Part shown: piece after piece, positions 9,896 to 20,133 of the stretch
How positions within the stretch are numbered: position 1 is the first letter of the stretch
Layout: the number at the start of each line of letters is the position of its first letter
DNA from: an uncultured Ruminococcus sp.
Lineage (GTDB): Bacteria > Bacillota > Clostridia > Oscillospirales > Ruminococcaceae
DNA: 64,000 nt
NCBI RefSeq assembly: GCF_946415235.1
Contig: NZ_CAMKRR010000002.1
Span: 1 to 64,000 of the forward strand
Reading direction: 5' to 3'
The notes under the pieces: model-generated
Seen by the model: the letters and a program-made list of their open reading frames with translations, nothing else
The model's database searches: none
Told to the model about the DNA's origin: nothing
Made by a program: the position numbers and the translations under genes

Positions 9896-11689
9896 GTGAT
9901 CTTATTAACAGCTCAGAACATATCAAAAACATATATGGAGAGAAAGGTACTCGATGATGTATCGTTTTTTCTCAGCGAGGGCGACAAGGTAGGCATTATC
10001 GGTATAAACGGCACGGGCAAGTCCACTCTGCTGAGGATACTTGCAGGTGCGGAGGAGCCCGACGACGGCGAGGTCATACGCACAAACGGCATAAGGATAT
10101 CCTATCTGCCGCAGATACCCGAATTCGATGACCGCGGAAGCATACTCAGTCAGGTGCTTGCTCATCTCCCCGCCGACCTCATGCAGTCAAAGGAGTATGA
10201 AGCAAAGTCGATACTCGACAGGCTGGGCATCTCCGACTGTGAAAGGGATATAAGCACTCTTTCGGGCGGCGAGAAAAGACGGGCGGGAATTGCCGCAGCC
10301 CTTATACAGCCCAGCGATGTACTGCTCCTTGACGAGCCCACGAACCATATCGACAATGAGACCGCACAGCTCCTTGAGGAACTGCTCCTGCGCTACCGCG
10401 GAGCTATAGTAATGGTCACCCACGACAGATACTTTCTCAACAAGATATGCGGAAAGATAGCAGAGGTCGAAAAGGGAAAGGTCTATACCTGCGACGGCAA
10501 TTACAGCGAATATCTTCTGCGGAAGGCTCAGCGTGAAGCCGACGAAGCTGCTGCCGAGCGCAAAAACAAGTCCCTCTACCGCCGCGAGCTCGAATGGATA
10601 AGCAGGGGCGCACGTGCAAGAGGAACAAAGTCAAAGGACAGGATAGAGCGCTTTGAAGCCCTCAAAAACCGCGATATCCCTGTTGAAGCCGAGAAGCTGA
10701 AATTGCAGTCGGTATCGTCGCGTCTCGGGAAAAAAACCATAGAGATAGAGGATATCAGCAAAGCCATCGGCGGAAAGCCTCTTATCAGCGGCTTTTCGTA
10801 CATTATCTCCCGTGACGCAAGGATAGGCATTGTCGGCAGGAACGGCGCGGGAAAGAGCACCTTCCTGAAAATGCTCATGGGACAGGTGCAGCCCGACAGG
10901 GGCAGGATAGTCCTCGGTGATACGGTGAATATCGGCTACTTCTCGCAGGAATGTGAGACTATGGACCCGAACCTCCGCGTTATAGAGTATATCCGCGAGA
11001 CCGCCGACAGGGTGCAGACTCCCGACGGTACGGTGACGGCTTCGCAGATGCTGGAACGCTTCCTCTTTACGCCCGAGCTCCAGTGGAACAGGATAGAAAA
11101 GCTTTCGGGCGGCGAGAGAAAAAGGCTGTATCTGCTGAAAATACTCATGACAGCGCCGAATATACTCCTTCTTGACGAGCCAACAAATGACCTTGATATT
11201 GCAACTCTCACCATACTTGAGGACTACCTTGAAAATTTCAGCGGTGCTGTTATTGCCGTTTCCCATGACAGGTACTTCCTTGACAAAATGGCGGACGAGA
11301 TATTTGAATTCAAAGACGGTCAGTGCACGAGATATAACGGGAATTATACCGATTACGCCGAAAAAGCTCTTTCGGAAAGCTCCGCCGACGAGAACAGGAC
11401 AAAAAAGAAATCGGAGAAGAAAGAGCGTGTTTACACAGGAAAGACCAGGCTGCGCTTTTCCTTCAAGGAGCAGCGCGAGTATGATACCATAGACGACGAT
11501 ATCGCAAAGCTTGAACAGGATATTACGGATACGGAAAAGGATATCGCCGCAAATTCCTCGGACTATGTGAAATTGCAGGAGCTTTCGGATAAAAAAGAGC
11601 TCCTTGAACAGGAGCTTTCCGAAAAAATGGAGCGCTGGGTGTACCTCAACGACCTTGCGGAGCGCATCGCAAGAGGAGAGACAGTCTGA
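9896..11689 (+). CDS. ABC-F family ATPase (Uup/EttA-type); GTG start
   Basis: Two ABC cassettes, LSGGEKRRAGIAAAL and LSGGERKRLYLLKIL; SD AAGGAG before GTG at 9896. Confidence 0.92.
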   Translation: MILLTAQNISKTYMERKVLDDVSFFLSEGDKVGIIGINGTGKSTLLRILAGAEEPDDGEVIRTNGIRISYLPQIPEFDDRGSILSQVLAHLPADLMQSKEYEAKSILDRLGISDCERDISTLSGGEKRRAGIAAALIQPSDVLLLDEPTNHIDNETAQLLEELLLRYRGAIVMVTHDRYFLNKICGKIAEVEKGKVYTCDGNYSEYLLRKAQREADEAAAERKNKSLYRRELEWISRGARARGTKSKDRIERFEALKNRDIPVEAEKLKLQSVSSRLGKKTIEIEDISKAIGGKPLISGFSYIISRDARIGIVGRNGAGKSTFLKMLMGQVQPDRGRIVLGDTVNIGYFSQECETMDPNLRVIEYIRETADRVQTPDGTVTASQMLERFLFTPELQWNRIEKLSGGERKRLYLLKILMTAPNILLLDEPTNDLDIATLTILEDYLENFSGAVIAVSHDRYFLDKMADEIFEFKDGQCTRYNGNYTDYAEKALSESSADENRTKKKSEKKERVYTGKTRLRFSFKEQREYDTIDDDIAKLEQDITDTEKDIAANSSDYVKLQELSDKKELLEQELSEKMERWVYLNDLAERIARGETV

Positions 11690-11711
11690 AAGATGCCCAT
11701 ATAAAAGTTTT

Positions 11712-11743
11712 GCCCCGAGGCAGATCAATTTCTGCTTCGGGGC
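11712..11743. terminator. Bidirectional terminator-like hairpin
   Basis: GCCCCGAGGCAGATCAATTTCTGCTTCGGGGC. Confidence 0.6.
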
Positions 11744-11750
11744 TTTATCA

Positions 11751-14700
11751 TTATAATATGTCGTCTCTTTCGGGCTGCAGCAGTACCTCTTCTCTGAACC
11801 TTACAAGGTCGAATATATCAGCCTTGCCGTCGCCGTTAAGGTCGGCAGACCTGAACTGCTCTTCAGTGAACTGTGTCTTGCCTAAAAGGTAGCGCTTCAT
11901 TGTCAGCATATCCGCAACGGAAAGAACTCCGTCACCGTTGAGGTCGCCGTTCTTGTATATAGGCTCGTCCTCGATGGCCGAGAACTTTATTCCGTAGAAC
12001 TCAGCGTATACCTCCGCTGTGGAGCCCTTATATCCGTGAATCACCGTATCTGCAATGTTGGTTTCCGCATATGCTCTCAATTCTTTTGCGGGAGTTCTTG
12101 AAAGAGCGTTGCAGTTCCACGGCTTCTCAAAGACAGATCTTATACCGCCGCTGTATGAGTCGAATTCAAGGTGCTGTGCGGGGATAGTCTGAGGGCCCTC
12201 GCATATCTCGCAGTCGGGGTCGTAGATATAGATATCCTTCAGGAAGGTTGCGCTCTTGAATGCGTCGTAACTCAGCTTATGTGAGTACACATCTGCTCTT
12301 TCCATGATGCTGACACCGTCATCGGGGATCATTTCCCAGCTCATTTTTGAAACGCTTCTTGGTATAGTTATTGAGCCTTTGGCAGTTATTCTTGCGATAC
12401 CCGCTGTGTCGTACTTCGGGACTACGTCCTTTACATCGTCCTCAACGTCAACGAGCCAGCCGCAGAGGTATCCGTGGCCGTACTCATAGCTGACAGCAGG
12501 GCACTCGTCAAAGGCGTTATAGCCGATATGAGTTACATTATCGGGGATATTTATATCCGTGAGAGATACACAGCCGTTGAATGCATTATCGCAGATAGTT
12601 TCAACGCTTTCGGGAAGAACTATGTCATTGAGCTTGGATGCTCCGCAGAATGCGTTGGCACCGATAACCGCAAGTCCCTCGGGGAGAGTTATTTTTGATA
12701 CATTCTTAAGGCTGTGACAAGCACCTCTGCGTATGGTCTTTACGCTGTCGGGGACAACTATCTCGCCTGCCTCGTAATTTGACGGGACCTTTACAAGCTC
12801 TGTCATATCCTTATTATATATGATACCGTCAACGGACTTGTACCATGGGTTATCCTCGCTTACGATATAGTATTCGGTATTGTCGTACTGAAGATCAATA
12901 TTGTCATCAAAGTATTTGACAGATGCAGGAAGTGTTACCTTGCCTGCGTTTAAATTGCAGTTGACAACGAAGGAGGTCACGGGAACACCGTCTATATTAT
13001 CGGGGATAATGACGTCCTTATACTCCTTGTGGTCGCCGTCCAGTCTTGCTGATGCAGATTCACGGCTGTATATCCAGTAGGTGATGCCTGCCTCTTCGTC
13101 AGTCTTTATTTCAGGGCCGACGTTTGCCGACGGATGCATGAACTCCTCAAAGCATCTTTTGTATTTAAGAGCGTATGCCTGTGCCGCAGAGTCGTCATTG
13201 CCGTTTATTATAGTATCGTACCTGATATTTCCGTCCTTCTTTACGGGAGCGTTATATACCCTCGGACCGCTTTCGTCATTGGACTTCTTTTCGTCCATGT
13301 ATCTCTTTATCTTTTCATAGGTGCTCGTATCGTCGCTGCCGCTGCTGATTTTTGGTATGGTGTTTGAACCGCTTGTTCTGGTTATGGTGGATACATCAAC
13401 ATCATCGTCATCGTCGTCAAGCTCTATCAGGCTTGTTGAAATAGCTTTTTTCAGGCTTGAAGCCTGAGAATTTGCAGAAGTTACCAGTACCTTTTCAAAA
13501 GAATAATCCAGTTGATAATCTTCCTTTGCTTCACGCCTTTCGACCTCTCTCCAGTAGGCGGGGAGAGATGATGAAGCGTCGGCTATCCTGCATTTATCAT
13601 CATATATGCATATTTCCTTTACGCCGAAGCAGACAAGGCATCTTTCGGGTATCTCGGAGCAGTAGAAATCAACTCTTTCAAGAGGCATATTCAATCCGAA
13701 GGCAAGATAACTTCCAACGTGCTTTACCGAAGGCGGAACACTTATGGTCATAAGGTTGTTCCTTGATGCGAAAAGTCCTACAGCCGTTCCTACGGTGCCG
13801 TCCCTGATATCGCCTGATTCGATGTCATAATCAGAGCCTACAGCCCAGTTGTCAACGTAAACTATACCGTTATAATTCTCTGTACAGCCTGCGTCCCTGA
13901 ACGCATCGCTCTCAATATTTTCAACGCTTTCGGGGATAGTGAGCTCCTTGAGATCGGTACAGCCTGCAAAGGCATATACACCGATGGACTTAAGGCTTTC
14001 CGAGAGCTTCATTTCTTCTATGGCACTGCATCCGAAGAATGCCATGCTTTTTATATCGGTAACGCTGTCGGGGAGTTCTACTTTCTTGATATCCTTGCAG
14101 CATACGAACGCAGCCTGACCTATTTCCTCCGTCTTGTCGGATACCTTTATCTCGGTCTGAGCAATTGCAGGCGGACAGCCGATAAGAGTTTTCATGTCCT
14201 TGCTGTATAATATTCCGTCAGCGGCTGTGAAGTTTTTGTTTTCCTCATCGACCGTCATTTCGGCAATGAAATACTCTGTGATCCCACCCCAGTTCAATAC
14301 GGCAATGTTCTTTGAAAGGTTGATCTTTCCGAGTTCCTTGCAGTTTTCAAAAGCACCGTCTGCGATACCTACGACCTTCGGATTGCTTTTAACTATTTTT
14401 TCCTTTAAAGGATCTATAGCTCCAAGTGTAGAACCCGTCACTGTAACTGTCAGATAAACATTTTGGTATTCTTCCTCGGAAGGCTCTGAAGGCAGCTCGG
14501 GCAGCAAGACAGAAGGTACGGTAAATTCGGTTATCGTTTCATTCTTGACCGATGTGAGAACAGCATACATTTCCGAGTCGTTTGTATATATGTCAAACAC
14601 CATGCCGTCTTTATCGACTGTACCTATTCTGTTTTTTGAGCTTTCAAAATCGTATGTATTGGTTTCCCCGACCTCTGCCGCACTGACAGCGCTGACCGAT

Positions 14701-14777
14701 ACGAAAGGTGTGTATGTGCTTGTGCCTATTCCGCATATAATGGATAATGCGGCAAGTACAGAAATGATTTTTCTCAT
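11751..14777 (-). CDS. Secreted BspA-type leucine-rich repeat protein with C-terminal dockerin
   Basis: Signal peptide MRKIISVLAALSIICGIGTS; LRR_5-like repeats (VTDIKSMAFFGCSAIEEMKLSESLKSIGVYAFAGC); C-term GDLNGDGVLSVADMLTMKRYLLGK...ADLNGDGKADIFDLVRFREEV. Confidence 0.9.
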   Translation of the reverse strand: MRKIISVLAALSIICGIGTSTYTPFVSVSAVSAAEVGETNTYDFESSKNRIGTVDKDGMVFDIYTNDSEMYAVLTSVKNETITEFTVPSVLLPELPSEPSEEEYQNVYLTVTVTGSTLGAIDPLKEKIVKSNPKVVGIADGAFENCKELGKINLSKNIAVLNWGGITEYFIAEMTVDEENKNFTAADGILYSKDMKTLIGCPPAIAQTEIKVSDKTEEIGQAAFVCCKDIKKVELPDSVTDIKSMAFFGCSAIEEMKLSESLKSIGVYAFAGCTDLKELTIPESVENIESDAFRDAGCTENYNGIVYVDNWAVGSDYDIESGDIRDGTVGTAVGLFASRNNLMTISVPPSVKHVGSYLAFGLNMPLERVDFYCSEIPERCLVCFGVKEICIYDDKCRIADASSSLPAYWREVERREAKEDYQLDYSFEKVLVTSANSQASSLKKAISTSLIELDDDDDDVDVSTITRTSGSNTIPKISSGSDDTSTYEKIKRYMDEKKSNDESGPRVYNAPVKKDGNIRYDTIINGNDDSAAQAYALKYKRCFEEFMHPSANVGPEIKTDEEAGITYWIYSRESASARLDGDHKEYKDVIIPDNIDGVPVTSFVVNCNLNAGKVTLPASVKYFDDNIDLQYDNTEYYIVSEDNPWYKSVDGIIYNKDMTELVKVPSNYEAGEIVVPDSVKTIRRGACHSLKNVSKITLPEGLAVIGANAFCGASKLNDIVLPESVETICDNAFNGCVSLTDINIPDNVTHIGYNAFDECPAVSYEYGHGYLCGWLVDVEDDVKDVVPKYDTAGIARITAKGSITIPRSVSKMSWEMIPDDGVSIMERADVYSHKLSYDAFKSATFLKDIYIYDPDCEICEGPQTIPAQHLEFDSYSGGIRSVFEKPWNCNALSRTPAKELRAYAETNIADTVIHGYKGSTAEVYAEFYGIKFSAIEDEPIYKNGDLNGDGVLSVADMLTMKRYLLGKTQFTEEQFRSADLNGDGKADIFDLVRFREEVLLQPERDDIL

Positions 14778-14813
14778 GGTAATCCCTCCTGTGTTATACA
14801 TGATTATGGGGAT

Positions 14814-14842
14814 ATTATATAACATTTCAGAACAAAAGTCAA
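14814..14842 (-). promoter_or_regulatory. Promoter of LRR-dockerin gene
   Basis: Minus strand TTGACT-N17-TATAAT. Confidence 0.6.
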
Positions 14843-14860
14843 CACTTTAGGCATTTGTGC

Positions 14861-14890
14861 TTGACTTTCTATATAAATATGCGATATAAT
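14861..14890 (+). promoter_or_regulatory. Promoter of agrB operon
   Basis: TTGACT-N18-TATAAT. Confidence 0.55.
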
Positions 14891-14957
14891 TATCTTGTTT
14901 AATTGTTTTTTTAAATTTTCGGAAACTCTGTGATAAAATCTGAAAGGAGCAGTTATT

Positions 14958-15542
14958 ATGGATAAGATCCTTGACCCTATTATGAATAAGCTCCTGGACC
15001 GCGGCTTCGTGGAAGACGGAAACGCGGAGATAGTTCGTTACGGGCTGGAGCTTATCATCATGAAAGCTATCATTTCCGCCGCTATGATCACAGCGGCGGT
15101 CTTTACGGAAAGCATTCCCGAGGTACTGGTATTCATATTGATATACGCAGTTCTGCGGGGCTGCTGCGGCGGTTATCACGCCTGCTCGAGGATAGTATGC
15201 TTTATACTGTCAATGTTCCTGCTTTCGGCGGTGATATCTGCGGTAAAGCTCATTGAGGGCAGAGCAGCTTTCTTTACTTCCATAGGTTTTATCTGCATGG
15301 GCGCTGTCCTTATCATTTCCCTTGCCCCTGTGGATACTCCCAACAAGCCCTTTGACATTACAGAACGACAGGTTTTCAGAAAAAGATCCTTAGCGATCTC
15401 TGCCGCCTCTTTTTTAATGTGGACTGTACTTGCTTTGCTTAAGCTTTATAATCTCACACTGACATTATCTTCGGCAGTATTCATTACGGGGCTCCTGCTT
15501 GCGGCAGGCAGGCTCACAAAAAGAAAAGGAGAAGCCACATGA
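14958..15542 (+). CDS. agrB: AgrB-type autoinducer-processing membrane peptidase
   Basis: LRGCCGGYHACSRIVCFILS matches the AgrB RxxxGGYHA...C catalytic motif; multi-TM. Confidence 0.9.
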   Translation: MDKILDPIMNKLLDRGFVEDGNAEIVRYGLELIIMKAIISAAMITAAVFTESIPEVLVFILIYAVLRGCCGGYHACSRIVCFILSMFLLSAVISAVKLIEGRAAFFTSIGFICMGAVLIISLAPVDTPNKPFDITERQVFRKRSLAISAASFLMWTVLALLKLYNLTLTLSSAVFITGLLLAAGRLTKRKGEAT

Positions 15543-16264
15543 TAAGCATTGCTGTTTGCGATGACGACAAAAGCGTTATTGCTTCCATAAAGGAGGCTGT
15601 AAACGAGTTCAGCACCGCAAATTCAGTAGAATTTGAATTACACAGCTTCAGCAGCGGTGAAAAGCTGGTTGAAAGCCCCCTCAGGTTCGATCTGATATTC
15701 CTTGATATCGAAATGGGCGGCATCGACGGCATAAAGACCGCACACCTCATACGTCCGAAATCGCGGCGTTCGAGGATAGTATACGTCACAAACCACTCCG
15801 AGCTCGCACTGCAAAGCTACGCGGTGCATCCCTTCGACTTTGTGGTAAAGCCGTTCAAAAAGGAACGGATAATCAATGTGCTCAGCGAGCTCATGAAGTA
15901 CATAACGGATACCACGGAAAACGATCCCGTGATACAGCTCAAAGGCATGGACGGTCCGCTGCTGCTCAACCTCAGGAACATCTATGCATTTGAATATACG
16001 GGCAACCGACGGATAACCGTATATACAGAATCCGAAAAACACTGCATAAAAGGCAGCCTTTCGGAAATATCCTCAATAATAAACTCAGAAAGCTTTACTT
16101 CCCCCCACAAAAGCTTTATAGTAAATATGGAACACATAGATAAACTAACAGGATTCACACTATACACAACAAACGGGATTGAAGTCCCCATCGCACAAAA
16201 GAAACTCAAAGAATTCCACAACGAATTCAGCCGCTTTATCAAAAACTATATTAAACAGGGGTAG
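15539..16264 (+). CDS. LytTR-family response regulator (AgrA-like)
   Basis: Receiver ISIAVCDDDKSV...DLIFLDIEMGGIDGIK...FVVKPF, then LytTR C-terminus (SFIVNMEHIDKLTG). Confidence 0.92.
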   Translation: MISIAVCDDDKSVIASIKEAVNEFSTANSVEFELHSFSSGEKLVESPLRFDLIFLDIEMGGIDGIKTAHLIRPKSRRSRIVYVTNHSELALQSYAVHPFDFVVKPFKKERIINVLSELMKYITDTTENDPVIQLKGMDGPLLLNLRNIYAFEYTGNRRITVYTESEKHCIKGSLSEISSIINSESFTSPHKSFIVNMEHIDKLTGFTLYTTNGIEVPIAQKKLKEFHNEFSRFIKNYIKQG

Positions 16265-16267
16265 ATC

Positions 16268-17563
16268 ATGGTTCTTTTCTTAGTACATCTGGCTTCGGCA
16301 ATAGCCATCAACACTTATGCCATAATAGTATTTGAAAAAATATTCTCAAAAACAAAGCTTTCATTTCCCGTAAAATTCGGTATGATGGCTGCGGCGTCGC
16401 TTATAATGACGGCAGCCAATACCGTGGATATCAACCTGCTGAATTTAGCAGTATCATTTCTGGTGCTGTTTGCCATGGCGGCAATATTCAATAAGAAGCT
16501 TTCTCTGCGGGTCGCGTTCTTTGTTATGGTCTTTGTGGTCATAATGTGCGTCGTGGAGGTATTTACGGTAATACTTCTCGGCTTTATAGTCAATGAGCCG
16601 CCCGACAGGTTCAAGACAGAGGTATCACTTTATACTGCGGATACGGTTCTCAACCTTATCGTAATGCTCGCTATCACCAAGAGCTTTATAATGATAGTGT
16701 CCGAGAGGAGCATATACAACGTCCGCAATCAGGAGCTTATAATGTTCCTGATACTCATAATCGGCGAGATAGTGCTGCTCACGGCGCTGAACGACTACTT
16801 CAAGAACTCCGATTCGGGCGTTGAGATCATCGTGATACTTGTAATATTCTTCGCCTTTGACCTGTATCTGACCTATCTTCTGCGAAGGATAGCCAAGATA
16901 TACAGGACGGAAAAAGAGCTTGATCTTGTAACTCAGCAGTCACAGCTCCAGCTCAACGCCTACAGGGCTCTCAACGAGAAATACAACGCTTCGAGACACG
17001 TTATCCACGACGTAAAGAAGCACCTCGCTTCACTTGACGGGCTCATAAACGCGAATATGGCTGATGAGGCGGAGCACTACAAGGAGCTCCTCACAACGGA
17101 GCTGAACAAGCTCATGCCGCGTTTTGAGTGTGATAACGCCATTCTCACCGTTGTTATCAATAACAAGATGGACGCTGCGGACAAGCAGAAGATAGTATTT
17201 ACAGTAGATGCGGAGTATACGGAAATGGACTTTATTTCCAACCTTGATATCACCGCCATATTCTCAAATCTGCTGGACAACGCCTTTGAAGCCTGTTCGG
17301 AGCTCCCCGAGGATAAGCGCAGCGTTTCCCTTTCCATAAAGCGCCACAACCATTTTGTGTTCATACTCATGGAAAACAGCTTCAAGAGCGTAATGACCGA
17401 CGGCGAGGAGCATTTCCGCAGTACAAAAATGGGACATCAGGGCATAGGAATGTCAAATATCAAGAACGCCTGCGAAAAATACAGCGGAAGCTTCAACGCG
17501 CATACCGAAAACGAACAGTTCATAACGGAGATACTTATCCCTATCCCCGACGATCAGCTTTGA
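16268..17563 (+). CDS. AgrC-like sensor histidine kinase (GHKL)
   Basis: N-terminal TM region; H-box SRHVIHDVKKHLASL; N-box SNLLDNAFEA; GIGMSNIKNACEKYSG. Confidence 0.9.
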   Translation: MVLFLVHLASAIAINTYAIIVFEKIFSKTKLSFPVKFGMMAAASLIMTAANTVDINLLNLAVSFLVLFAMAAIFNKKLSLRVAFFVMVFVVIMCVVEVFTVILLGFIVNEPPDRFKTEVSLYTADTVLNLIVMLAITKSFIMIVSERSIYNVRNQELIMFLILIIGEIVLLTALNDYFKNSDSGVEIIVILVIFFAFDLYLTYLLRRIAKIYRTEKELDLVTQQSQLQLNAYRALNEKYNASRHVIHDVKKHLASLDGLINANMADEAEHYKELLTTELNKLMPRFECDNAILTVVINNKMDAADKQKIVFTVDAEYTEMDFISNLDITAIFSNLLDNAFEACSELPEDKRSVSLSIKRHNHFVFILMENSFKSVMTDGEEHFRSTKMGHQGIGMSNIKNACEKYSGSFNAHTENEQFITEILIPIPDDQL

Positions 17564-17569
17564 TACAAA

Positions 17570-17601
17570 GCAGCCATAAAGCATATTTATGGCTGCTTTT
17601 T
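17570..17601 (+). terminator. Terminator after agrC-like gene
   Basis: GCAGCCATAAA-GCATA-TTTATGGCTGC-TTTTT. Confidence 0.8.
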
Positions 17602-17707
17602 CATGTTTTCGCAGGTCGGGAAAAGGTTCCTGCGACCGCCATTAATGACCGTTAGTCAATGTGACAAAAATGTAATACCAAAATTTGGGTTAATTGACAG
17701 GTTTTAG

Positions 17708-17736
17708 TTGATTTTTATGGAAAGGTGTGTTATAAT
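17708..17736 (+). promoter_or_regulatory. Promoter upstream of adenylate-forming enzyme, implying a leader of about 480 nt
   Basis: TTGATT-N17-TATAAT. Confidence 0.55.
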
Positions 17737-18228
17737 ATTTCTTGGATATTTTTAATTTGCTTATTCAATGGTTCTATCAGAATAATAATCACCAACGCAA
17801 TAATAGTTTTAACGCTCCGCAAAACCGCGGAAAACAGCTTTTAAACGACCTTAAAAGAATATTTGACATGATCTGATGTTAAATAATTGTCAAACAGAAC
17901 AAAATTATTGTGCAGTATAGGGAGGTGAAGGGGGAACTGGCGATATCCTTGAATAAACAGCAATGATATCGTATGATGATTGTTTCTTTTAGATGATCCG
18001 GGCCGAATATTAAACATATTGCTGCAGCGGCAAAAATTTAATGACTTCTTAATAATTTCTGTGTTATCATAGAAACTGCGGTACAAGCCACTATGGCTGC
18101 GGACTGCGGTACATGGCGATTGTTGGGCATTAATGGGGTAGGTTGTTGCCATTCATAAGCAGCGGCATAATATCCATACTACAAGGCGGTCATACTGCCT
18201 TATCACTACCATGAAAGGATCAACATTT

Positions 18229-20133
18229 ATGAAAACAATTACACAAATCAATACCTGTACCATCGAGAGGAAATTCCCTGAATGGGCAAAAGTAGATCGT
18301 GAGATCAATGGGGTAAAGATCTACAATATGAATATTTTCGACAATATCATGACATTCAATCAGGATAACCTCGATGGCGAAGCTATCGACTACTTTGGCA
18401 CAAAGATCACATACGGCGAGCTCCCCGCACTTCGTGAGGCTTACGCAAGAGGCCTCAAGCTGGCAGGAGTCAAGGAGGGCGACGTTGTTACGCTTTGTCT
18501 CCCTGTAAGCGTAGAGAACCTTATGCTTCTCTTTGCCTGCAATCTGATAAAAGCAATAAGCAACAATGTAAATTTCCTCTTCCTTAAGGACGATTTCCCG
18601 CTCTATACGCAGGATAAGGGCTCTGAGATAATCATCACGCTGGACGCATTCCTTCCGTACTTCACCGAGCATCTTGCTGAAAGCAGCATCAAAAAGGTCA
18701 TCGTTATGAGCCTTGATGATTTCCTTCCCATCGAAAAGAAGGGTATGTTCATGGACACCTCGGAGATGCCCGAGAAAATGCAGGAAGTATTCAATGTTGA
18801 GCAGATAATGGATTGCCTCCAGAATCTGGACAAGATAAAGGGCGTTGAGTTCATACGTCTTGAAGACCTGAGGATCGCCGGCGAACAGAGCGATATCCCT
18901 CTCGATCTCGGCCCCACAGACCTCGACCGTGATATAAGCTATTTCTATACGAGCGGTACCACAAGCAAGCCTAAATGCGTTGTTTACAAGGAGTATTCGC
19001 TGAATGCCTATGTTGAGATGCACGCAGGTCTCGATACTCAGAACTTCGTGGGCGAGCGCAATTTCCAGTGTATCCCCCTCACTCACATGACGGGAGAAAG
19101 AGTGTGCGCTATCATGCCCCTTGCAAGAGGCGGTACACTTGTGCCAAGACCTATATACAACAAATACACATTCGCAAAGGATCTTTCCGAGACAAACTGC
19201 CAGTGTGCGGTAGCAACTGCAAGCTTCTACCTCACAAGTGTAAGACAGGGCGTTATCTCGCCTACTGCTCTTGAGAATTTCAGACGTCCCGCTTCGGGCG
19301 GAGAGGCTGTAAACGTAAACTCTGTCCGCAAGATAGACAAATGGCTCCGCGAAAACGGCTGCACGGTAAGATTTTCACTGGGCGGCGGCGCAAGCGAAGA
19401 GGGCGGCGCTACTCTCGTTACATACTTCATGGACGAAGAGACCAAGACCAATGAGACAGGCAAGCCTCTCGAGCCGTTTGTACACGTAAAGCTTGTTGAC
19501 GACAACGGAAACCTCGTGGAGGAGAACGAAGTCCTTGCAAATCTCCACGCAACGAGCCCTGCTGCGGCAGACCGCTACCTTAACAATCCCGAGGCAACGG
19601 CAGAGCGCTGGTATGTTGACGAGAACGGCATAAAATGGGGCGTAACGGGCGATATCGCCATGAGACACGCAGACGGTTCATATACTATCATGGGCAGAGC
19701 TTCCGACTCATATGTTGACGAGAACGGCAAGCGCGTATACCTGTTCATGATCGAAAGCACTCTTGACGAGAACGATCCTATCAACGAGTGGGAGATAAGC
19801 GCTTTCAAGAACGAAAAGGGCGGTCACGACGTTGTAGGTCAGGTGATCCTCGATCCCGATCAGGCAGAGCCGAGCGCAGAGCTTGTAAAATATATCTGCG
19901 ACAAATATCACCTTGACGCTGTAAAGTTCTACAAGGAATTCGAAATCGGCGAGATCACAGCAAAGAGAGACTATATACTCCTTGCTCACGACTATGAGGG
20001 CTATCTCGCACCCTGCGATGACGGCGGTCTTATGATGGTGGATTATTCCGAAAATGGAAACACCGTAAGAGTTAAAGCGGATAAAAATTATATTATTCCA
20101 ATAAATGTAAAAAAATCTGAGGAGGATAAGTAA
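18229..20133 (+). CDS. AMP-binding / class I adenylate-forming enzyme
   Basis: YFYTSGTTSKPKCVVYKEYS P-loop-like motif; WGVTGDIAMRHADGSYTIMGR. Confidence 0.85.
   Translation: MKTITQINTCTIERKFPEWAKVDREINGVKIYNMNIFDNIMTFNQDNLDGEAIDYFGTKITYGELPALREAYARGLKLAGVKEGDVVTLCLPVSVENLMLLFACNLIKAISNNVNFLFLKDDFPLYTQDKGSEIIITLDAFLPYFTEHLAESSIKKVIVMSLDDFLPIEKKGMFMDTSEMPEKMQEVFNVEQIMDCLQNLDKIKGVEFIRLEDLRIAGEQSDIPLDLGPTDLDRDISYFYTSGTTSKPKCVVYKEYSLNAYVEMHAGLDTQNFVGERNFQCIPLTHMTGERVCAIMPLARGGTLVPRPIYNKYTFAKDLSETNCQCAVATASFYLTSVRQGVISPTALENFRRPASGGEAVNVNSVRKIDKWLRENGCTVRFSLGGGASEEGGATLVTYFMDEETKTNETGKPLEPFVHVKLVDDNGNLVEENEVLANLHATSPAAADRYLNNPEATAERWYVDENGIKWGVTGDIAMRHADGSYTIMGRASDSYVDENGKRVYLFMIESTLDENDPINEWEISAFKNEKGGHDVVGQVILDPDQAEPSAELVKYICDKYHLDAVKFYKEFEIGEITAKRDYILLAHDYEGYLAPCDDGGLMMVDYSENGNTVRVKADKNYIIPINVKKSEEDK

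Noticed and set aside
10631-11728. 365-aa minus-strand ORF
   Set aside because: Lies entirely opposite the ABC-F gene, which has clear ABC motifs; no recognisable domain and no SD.
17841-18152. 103-aa minus-strand ORF, and a plus-strand ATGATATCGTATGAT... fragment resembling the start of small holin-like peptides
   Set aside because: The minus ORF has no SD or recognisable domain; the plus fragment stops after nine codons (MISYDDCFF). Too weak to call a toxin gene; kept only as part of the leader finding.
18220-19086. 288-aa minus-strand ORF opposite the adenylate-forming enzyme
   Set aside because: Shadow ORF; the plus-strand frame carries the YTSGTTSKPK motif.
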